Source of the DNA: Neisseria lactamica
GTDB taxonomy: Bacteria; Pseudomonadota; Gammaproteobacteria; Burkholderiales; Neisseriaceae
Assembly: GCA_001067655.1 (NCBI GenBank)
Contig: JUNU01000324.1
Coordinates: 1 to 27,978, forward strand
Direction: 5' to 3'
Length of the DNA: 27,978 bases
Shown here: positions 22,910 to 27,978 of the stretch, in pieces
How the letters are laid out: every line of letters begins with the position of its first letter
Position numbering within the stretch: the stretch's first letter is position 1
Position numbers and translations under genes: made by a program
Notes under the pieces: model-generated
Database searches by the model: none
Told to the model about the DNA's origin: nothing
The model's input: only the letters and a program-made list of their open reading frames with translations

Positions 22910-25648
22910 TTACTTAATATGGGGAATTCTCCCAATCGCTTCGTCAATAGTCATACTAGGAATATAAGGTGGATTTTTTATTGGATAGTTTGGATATTCA
23001 CATTTACCACAATTTACCTTTGGCAGTTCTGTGCATGGCTCTATGAAGGAAGAAGTAACAGTAGACTTGCCTACATTTGCAGATAATCCAACAGAATATC
23101 CTCTATCATATATTGTTAATAAACCTTTAGATTCCGCTTGTCCAAGTTGTGTACTTCCCAAACCTATACCTTTAATAAAAGTAATATTTGCATTTCCATC
23201 GGAATACACTCCATTGAAAACCTGAGGATCAATATGATCCAGCTTATCTTCAAAAGTTACATCTGAACCATTAAGTCCAACTATACCTCCTCTTCCATAA
23301 GAACCTCCTACAGCATAAACAGTAGCTCTTCCCTTTTTCCCTTTTATACATTCCGTTGCCAGCTCAAATCTAGTACCAGTAACAACACCTGCAGAGCCCG
23401 AATATGCTGTGCCTTTCCATTCGATCCAACCAAGAGGATCAATAAATTTCATAGGTTGCAATGAATAATTGTACAAAGCATATCCACCTGCTAGTCTAAT
23501 CGGATCCTGCTGCGTAAATCGCCCAATCTCCGGATCATAGTAGCGGAAGAAGTTGTAATGCAGCCCTGTCTCTTCATCATAATACTGATTCTGCAGACGG
23601 AAGGGTTGGTATACATCCAGTTTCAGACGACCTTCTTGGGTCAGTTTGCCCCAGCCGCTATAGTCACCGCTCCAAACAATATTGCCTTCCCCATCGGTCA
23701 TCTCTCGCGGGATGCCGATTTGATCGTTGTGGTAATACAGGATTTCTCTTGCCTTATCCGAGCCATTGTAGGTGGTGATTTGTGCAAGGGGTTCATAGTT
23801 TCGGTCTTCGGTGTAAACGTAGGTATAGGTACGGTCTTTGCGGTATTCCTGTAACAGGCGGCTGCCGTCCCATAGGTATTGGGTTTCATTGCCGTCTGGA
23901 TGGACTTTGGCTATGCGGCGGCCCATTGGGTCGTAGCGGTAGCGATATGAGACAGTGTTTTGTTCGGGACGATGGATTTCGGCTTCGGTCAGTTGGTTAT
24001 CGGCGTTGTAGCGGTAATGTTGGATTTCACCGTCATTCTGCTGTTTCTCGATCAGGTTGCCCAACAGGTCGTAGCGGTAACTGGTGCCTTTGTATTGGGT
24101 AAGGCGGTTGCCACTGATTCTGCTTCCGTCGGTAAGGTTGTGGGCGGGGTCGTAGCGATAGTGCTCGTCCGCGCTTTGGGTAATTCTGCCCAGTGCGTCA
24201 TAGGTGTAATTCCTGCTGCCGTTGGTTTGGTCGTCGGTACGGATGAGGTTGCCGATAGTGTCGTACTGATAACGGCGCCCGATAAGGACGGCAGGGTCTG
24301 CTTTGTTGTGACCGTTCGGTTGGGCGATTTGTTGTTTCAGACGACCTAATGGGTCAAGTTGAAATTGGGTATTCAGCTTGCCGATAGTCCGCTCGACTGA
24401 GCGATGCAGAGCATCACGCTCGATGTCGGCAAGGGTGGTGCCGTCGAGGTTGACGTGGTGCAGGTGTCCGCTGCCGTAATACAGGCGGTTTAAAACCTCA
24501 CCTGTCGGCAGGATGGTTTGGATGCGGTTACCCAGTACGTCGTAACGGTGTTCGGTAATCTGTGCAGCGACATCTTTGGATTGTGAACGGTTGATACCGG
24601 ACGAAAGAGGTTCATCCAAGTGAATGAGCTGTTCTTTAACCAGTCCGTTGTGATCATAGCCGAAGCGAAGCTCGCTATGGGCGTTGTGTGCTTGGATCAG
24701 ACGGTTAAGTTTGTCGTAGCGGTAGTGGGTACTCAGGATTTCTCCGCCGTCCAGATGACTGTCTTTCTGACGGATGCGGCAGATACGGTCTCGGTGGTAG
24801 GTGATCGTCCGTAGCGGGCGGGTACGCACGTCGATGTTCCCAGACGCGTATTCTTCTTCGCGTATGAGTTCGCCGGCAGGGTTGTAGGTGTAACGTGTCA
24901 TTTTGCCGTCAAAGCCGGTCTCGCGGATCAGGCGGTCGCGCTCATCGTATTCGAAGGTATAGCTGTCGCCGTTTTCGTTGACGAGGGTTTTCAGACGACC
25001 CACGGAATCGTAACGGTATTGGAATGCATCACCCAGCGCGTTGTAGCGGATAGTTGGTTTGTTGTCATTGTCGTAATCGTAGGCGGTACGGTTGCCTTCG
25101 GCATCAGTCAGAACACTCAGTCGACCAGCGTGATCGTAGCTGAAGTGTTCACTACTGCCATCCGGATAGTCGGTACGCAATGGCTTTCTATTTTGGTAAT
25201 GGTAGCGCGTGGTGTGGCCGGCTGCATCGGTAATACTTTCGAGTTTGCCCTCATCGTTATAGGTATAACGGGTTTGCTGACCGGAACAGTCGGTTTGAGC
25301 GCTCAGGCGGTGGTGCTGGTCATATTCGAAAGTATAAGTATTGTTTTTTGCATCGGTAATTTGGGTAATTTGCCCATTTTCGTTGTAACGGTAACGGGTT
25401 GTATTGCCTTTGCTATCGCTTTGGGTCGCAGGTAATCCTTGTTCGTTGTACTCAATCAGGGTCTTTTGATTGTGCGGGAGGGTAATCTCTACCGGTCGGC
25501 GTTCTTGGTCATAACGGATGTGCTGGTTTTGTCCGCCTTCTCCACCAACAAAGGTCAGCAGCCCGCATTCGTTATAACGGTAGCGGGTTTCACGTCCCAT
25601 TTCATCAGTAATTTTAATGGGGCGGCCTAAAGCATCGCGTTCTGTCAA
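22910..25648 (-). CDS. Rhs/YD-repeat protein with unrecognised C-terminal toxin (frameshifted at 5' end)
   Basis: A 912-residue stretch made of YD repeats (YRYNENGQI, YEYDERDRL, YRYDLLGNL and many more), which form the hollow Rhs shell that encloses a toxin. The core ends with YDPEIGRFTQQDPIRLAGG, then DPLGW, the self-cleavage-type motif at about residues 737-741. The last 171 residues are the toxin: Gly-rich (AYSGSAGVVTG, YAVGGSYGRGGIVG), with a Cys cluster (EPCTELPKVNCGKCEYP). I recognise no toxin family. The first codon (TTG at 25648) is not a real start: the frame stays open upstream (HLYYDHHGEVVKKVFADGSS), and the 5' part lies in another frame joined through an A6 run. PAAR and N-terminal domains are absent, so delivery may depend on the nearby VgrG, or the gene may be silent. 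Confidence 0.8.
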   Translation of the reverse strand: MTERDALGRPIKITDEMGRETRYRYNECGLLTFVGGEGGQNQHIRYDQERRPVEITLPHNQKTLIEYNEQGLPATQSDSKGNTTRYRYNENGQITQITDAKNNTYTFEYDQHHRLSAQTDCSGQQTRYTYNDEGKLESITDAAGHTTRYHYQNRKPLRTDYPDGSSEHFSYDHAGRLSVLTDAEGNRTAYDYDNDNKPTIRYNALGDAFQYRYDSVGRLKTLVNENGDSYTFEYDERDRLIRETGFDGKMTRYTYNPAGELIREEEYASGNIDVRTRPLRTITYHRDRICRIRQKDSHLDGGEILSTHYRYDKLNRLIQAHNAHSELRFGYDHNGLVKEQLIHLDEPLSSGINRSQSKDVAAQITEHRYDVLGNRIQTILPTGEVLNRLYYGSGHLHHVNLDGTTLADIERDALHRSVERTIGKLNTQFQLDPLGRLKQQIAQPNGHNKADPAVLIGRRYQYDTIGNLIRTDDQTNGSRNYTYDALGRITQSADEHYRYDPAHNLTDGSRISGNRLTQYKGTSYRYDLLGNLIEKQQNDGEIQHYRYNADNQLTEAEIHRPEQNTVSYRYRYDPMGRRIAKVHPDGNETQYLWDGSRLLQEYRKDRTYTYVYTEDRNYEPLAQITTYNGSDKAREILYYHNDQIGIPREMTDGEGNIVWSGDYSGWGKLTQEGRLKLDVYQPFRLQNQYYDEETGLHYNFFRYYDPEIGRFTQQDPIRLAGGYALYNYSLQPMKFIDPLGWIEWKGTAYSGSAGVVTGTRFELATECIKGKKGRATVYAVGGSYGRGGIVGLNGSDVTFEDKLDHIDPQVFNGVYSDGNANITFIKGIGLGSTQLGQAESKGLLTIYDRGYSVGLSANVGKSTVTSSFIEPCTELPKVNCGKCEYPNYPIKNPPYIPSMTIDEAIGRIPHIK
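23484..23720. repeat. Rhs core repeat, main copy
   Basis: Partner of 22055-22291. It covers the last part of the conserved Rhs core before the variable toxin, the classic crossover zone for exchange of Rhs tips. Confidence 0.9.
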
Positions 25649-25959
25649 AACACTACTACCATCCGCAAATACTTTTTTGACGACTTCACCGTGATGGTCG
25701 TAATAAAGGTGTTCACTACTCCCGATTTTTTCAGTTTCTTTAAGTTGCTGTTGATGTGGTTTGCTTGGGCAATACTTTCTGTTGTGGTATTGCCCGCACG
25801 TTTGGCGGCAGTATCTAGTAATTTGGCAGCGATCAATGCTTTTTGCATGCGTCGTATTGTCTTGCCCATTTTCAGAACTTCGCCTTTTACGCCTCCCTGA
25901 GCATCTGCACTGACGAGTATGCCTTCGCGGTTACCCGTGTGCGGGCAGTGTGCTGACAA
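25645..25959 (-). pseudogene. 5' remnant of the Rhs gene in a shifted frame
   Basis: A frame beginning at TTG (25959) and open back to a TAA at about 26038. It encodes SLEHYFRSTRN ... SAHCPHTGNREG ... AQGGVKGEVLKMGKTIRRMQKAL ... and QANHINSNLKKLKK before drifting into a nonsense tail. At the A6 run (T at 25726-25731 on the plus strand) one extra A would carry this frame into the main Rhs frame (KKIGSSEHLYYDHHG). It looks like the N-terminal part of a shortened Rhs protein, but no PAAR, transmembrane or other N-terminal Rhs domain is recognisable. It starts about 10 bases downstream of the putative immunity gene stop and has no clear ribosome site. Confidence 0.55.
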
Positions 25960-26044
25960 CAGGGGCGTCTGAACTTTGGTTTCGCTGGTGGAGGGAATGA
26001 AGTTCCTAGTACTGCGGAAGTAGTGTTCCAGGCTGTCCCCTTAC

Positions 26045-26278
26045 CTATTTAATAAATAATATGTAAGTTAATAAAAATAATATAATTAAAACATCAAAAA
26101 TAATAAAAATAGATAGAATTTGTGTTATGGAGTAAGTTTCTATTAATAGCTTTTCAAGATTATCCATCATTTCTAGTTTATATTTAATTGTTAAAAAAAC
26201 ATTTACAATATAACCTACTTGAAAAACAAATAATAACGAAGCAACAATTATCATTGATACTTTACCTAAAATACCCAT
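26045..26278 (-). CDS. Small two-helix membrane protein, putative immunity protein
   Basis: A 77-residue protein with two predicted membrane helices (about residues 6-29 and 52-75) joined by a charged loop (KYKLEMMDNLEKLL). It starts 13 bases after the stop of the putative T6SS effector gene and reads in the same direction, with AGGAAGCTTAAA as ribosome site. The pairing resembles an effector-immunity module. Membrane location is consistent with protection against an enzyme acting in the periplasm or envelope. No family recognised. Strongly AT-rich. Confidence 0.65.
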   Translation of the reverse strand: MGILGKVSMIIVASLLFVFQVGYIVNVFLTIKYKLEMMDNLEKLLIETYSITQILSIFIIFDVLIILFLLTYILFIK

Positions 26279-26291
26279 TTTAAGCTTCCTA

Positions 26292-27101
26292 TTAGTTTAT
26301 GGAAGAGCCTACACTCCCTGCACTAGAAGCAGGACTACTACCCGAACTCATTTGTTCAGAACTAGAAGAATTGGCACTACTTCCAGACGAATTTCCTAAA
26401 CTACCGGACGACTCTCCCAGTGAGCCAACTTTTTTTAAATTATTTATTTTAGCACTATTAGGAAAATAACTTTTCATCCTATCAGTTACATTTGTTACTC
26501 TATTGTCCCTATAACTCTTTTCATCTAAAAATTTTTTCAAAGAACTAGGGATGGTAAAATCCTCCTTATACGTATATAAATTATAATTGAAAATACTAAC
26601 ATTCGTATTGAAAATTTTAGTTCCAGCTTTGATTAATACATCAATTACTTTAGTAGTACAATTATTCCCTGATAAATCATAATGATCAATTACTCTTCCA
26701 AACTTTTTAATGTCTTCAGCTACTCCCTTACCATCTGGATGTTCTGAACTGCTATTCCAAATTTGATCAAAGATTTGTTTAACTTTTTCTTTTGAAACAT
26801 CAGAAATTAAATATGCTTGGCATGAAAGACGATACAGCTCTTTCTTTATATAGGTTGTAGCTTGAGTACCAGTATATCTAATTAGTACACCCTCTCCCAT
26901 CAATCCCGCTGTTACTAAATAAGCATCATCATATCTGCCATACGTATATAATATTAGATCATCTTTATTATGTACTGTTAAGAAAGTATGCCCCGTCCCT
27001 TTAGTTTCTACCCAAATACATACACCTTGCAAAGGGGCATAACTTTGTAGAGTTGTGATAGGTTTACCATTTATTGTTCTGTCGTTTCGTTTAGTAGACA
27101 C
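26292..27101 (-). CDS. Putative T6SS effector with a permuted papain-like (NlpC/P60-type) fold
   Basis: A 269-residue soluble protein without a signal peptide, directly after vgrG. Residues 36-44 (GTGHTFLTV) carry a candidate catalytic His38. Residues 140-152 (HYDLSGNNCTTKV) carry Cys148 in an NNCTT setting, as in DUF4105-like and circularly permuted NlpC/P60 proteins, where His precedes Cys. Such enzymes cut peptidoglycan peptides or lipid/amide bonds. This family call is by motif only. The last ~45 residues are a Ser/Gly-rich low-complexity tail (from about 226), unusual for an enzyme and perhaps a flexible tether. Gap to vgrG is 24 bases; the putative immunity gene follows. It would be carried by the VgrG spike and injected into neighbours. 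Confidence 0.6.
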   Translation of the reverse strand: MSTKRNDRTINGKPITTLQSYAPLQGVCIWVETKGTGHTFLTVHNKDDLILYTYGRYDDAYLVTAGLMGEGVLIRYTGTQATTYIKKELYRLSCQAYLISDVSKEKVKQIFDQIWNSSSEHPDGKGVAEDIKKFGRVIDHYDLSGNNCTTKVIDVLIKAGTKIFNTNVSIFNYNLYTYKEDFTIPSSLKKFLDEKSYRDNRVTNVTDRMKSYFPNSAKINNLKKVGSLGESSGSLGNSSGSSANSSSSEQMSSGSSPASSAGSVGSSIN

Positions 27102-27125
27102 AATTTATTCCTCTTAATATTTAAT

Positions 27126-27977
27126 TTACCTTTTACATCCATGAGGTAGTAATAATTTAGCCCCTACAATTGGGTTGTCACCATCAGAACAACTATCCTC
27201 ATAAATAAATATTTTTTGAGTTCCAAACTTTTCTGCAATCCCTTCCCATGTATCTCCGGCCTGTACTTCATAAAATGCCTGCCGGTAATCTTCCGGCTCG
27301 TTATTTTTGTTCTCCGTCTCTCGAAGTTCAATTTCATATATTCTAGGTGCCATAATCGGCTGTGTTATGACATTCTCCGCCCAGTAAAAAGGTTGAGTAC
27401 TGAATGCGGCATCTTGTCGCTGTCCCTGGGCCCAAAAGCGTACCCAGATCTTTTTCCCGGTAATCAATTCTGACTCAAATGCAGCCCTACCGTTTTCATC
27501 GGCAACATCTTTACGCAATGTAGAGTCGTACCGCATGATTTGGTAGTGACATTTGGCTATAGGTTTGCGGTCGGCATCCAAAAATTCAAAACGATATTGA
27601 GCCATTATTTTTTCCTCGCTTTCTTCACCCGGTAGTAAGGCAGCATTACCTGCAAAAATTTTTACTGTTTCGGCTGTATCCGAATATAGCCTATCGGTTC
27701 TTCCCATTTTATCAAGTGTACCATGCTGACTTTCCCTGTCTTTATTGCCTATTACCGTAAAAGGAATCTTCTCCTCTGAAAAACCAAATATGTCGTAAAG
27801 GTCAAGTTTGTTACTAAATATTTGTAAAGGCGGGATATTTTGTAATGGATAATTTATCCCTTTTACCCCACTCACCTCCATCGGCGCCTTCACCCTAACC
27901 AACTTCGGACTCCCAATCTCCACTTCCCCGTTCGCCAGCTTGATATACGCCCCCTTGCAGGTAATCAGAATCTCCTC
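27126..27977 (-). CDS. vgrG: VgrG C-terminal part with LysM domain (partial, cut by window end)
   Basis: The last ~284 codons of a type VI secretion spike protein; its start lies beyond the window. The frame opens at the edge with ILITCKGAYIKLANGEVEIG, the typical end of the VgrG DUF2345 region, so the frame shown from the GTG at 27923 is internal, not a true start. The extension that follows contains a transthyretin-like region (KCHYQIMRYDSTLRKDVADENGRAAFES) and ends in a LysM-like module (YEVQAGDTWEGIAEKFGTQK ... AKLLLPHG), which may bind peptidoglycan or serve as an adaptor. VgrG forms the trimeric tip of the T6SS needle. Effector and putative immunity genes follow directly, so this is a vgrG-linked effector module. 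Confidence 0.85.
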   Translation of the reverse strand, partial: EEILITCKGAYIKLANGEVEIGSPKLVRVKAPMEVSGVKGINYPLQNIPPLQIFSNKLDLYDIFGFSEEKIPFTVIGNKDRESQHGTLDKMGRTDRLYSDTAETVKIFAGNAALLPGEESEEKIMAQYRFEFLDADRKPIAKCHYQIMRYDSTLRKDVADENGRAAFESELITGKKIWVRFWAQGQRQDAAFSTQPFYWAENVITQPIMAPRIYEIELRETENKNNEPEDYRQAFYEVQAGDTWEGIAEKFGTQKIFIYEDSCSDGDNPIVGAKLLLPHGCKR

Positions 27978-27978
27978 C

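Noticed and set aside
23558..25630. Several plus-strand open frames opposite the Rhs core
   Set aside because: They are antisense to the YD repeats; the repetitive core creates open frames on both strands.

Overview
The window is from a Neisseria species. The 12-bp DNA uptake sequence AGGTCGTCTGAA and its complement occur dozens of times, very often as tight inverted pairs behind genes. As I recall, this is the AG-mucDUS dialect of the N. mucosa / N. sicca / N. macacae group. Housekeeping proteins (prfB, xthA, pyrD, hrpA) look neisserial. No rRNA, tRNA or CRISPR array was seen.

Layout. 1-4.6 kb: a periplasmic thioredoxin-like protein (+), then on the minus strand peptide chain release factor 2, a small exported protein and a SWIM zinc-finger protein. 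4.8-6.8 kb: an AT-rich retron on the minus strand, in the order promoter, msr-msd RNA, nucleoside-deoxyribosyltransferase-like effector, reverse transcriptase. This is the gene order of type II-A (Eco1/Ec86-like) anti-phage retrons. 6.8-14.1 kb: the RNA helicase gene hrpA in two pieces (minus strand), separated by a lipooligosaccharide phosphoethanolamine transferase gene (lpt3-like) and a YcxB-like membrane protein gene; both edges of the insert carry a DNA uptake sequence. 14.2-19 kb, plus strand: a frameshifted exported protein, a TbpB-like surface lipoprotein, xthA with an overlapping membrane protein, a degenerate RBBP9-type hydrolase, and pyrD.

19-28 kb, all on the minus strand and mostly AT-rich, is a type VI secretion / polymorphic toxin island. 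Read in the direction of transcription it holds: the C-terminal end of a VgrG spike with a LysM domain (cut by the window edge); a putative papain-fold (His...Cys order) effector with a serine-rich tail; a tiny membrane protein that may be its immunity protein; an Rhs/YD-repeat protein with an unrecognised C-terminal toxin, lacking a normal N-terminus and frameshifted near its 5' end; its likely membrane immunity gene, broken at a run of nine T; an orphan Rhs tip with a different toxin and a periplasmic immunity candidate; and three further small AT-rich orphans, probably old immunity genes.

How it fits together: the two accessory blocks are defence (retron) and inter-bacterial competition (VgrG/Rhs). 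DNA uptake sequences and shared Rhs core segments give homology for exchange by natural transformation. Three genes carry single-base changes in homopolymer runs (G5, A6, T9). These may be real on/off or decay events, or base-calling errors, and raw reads should decide.
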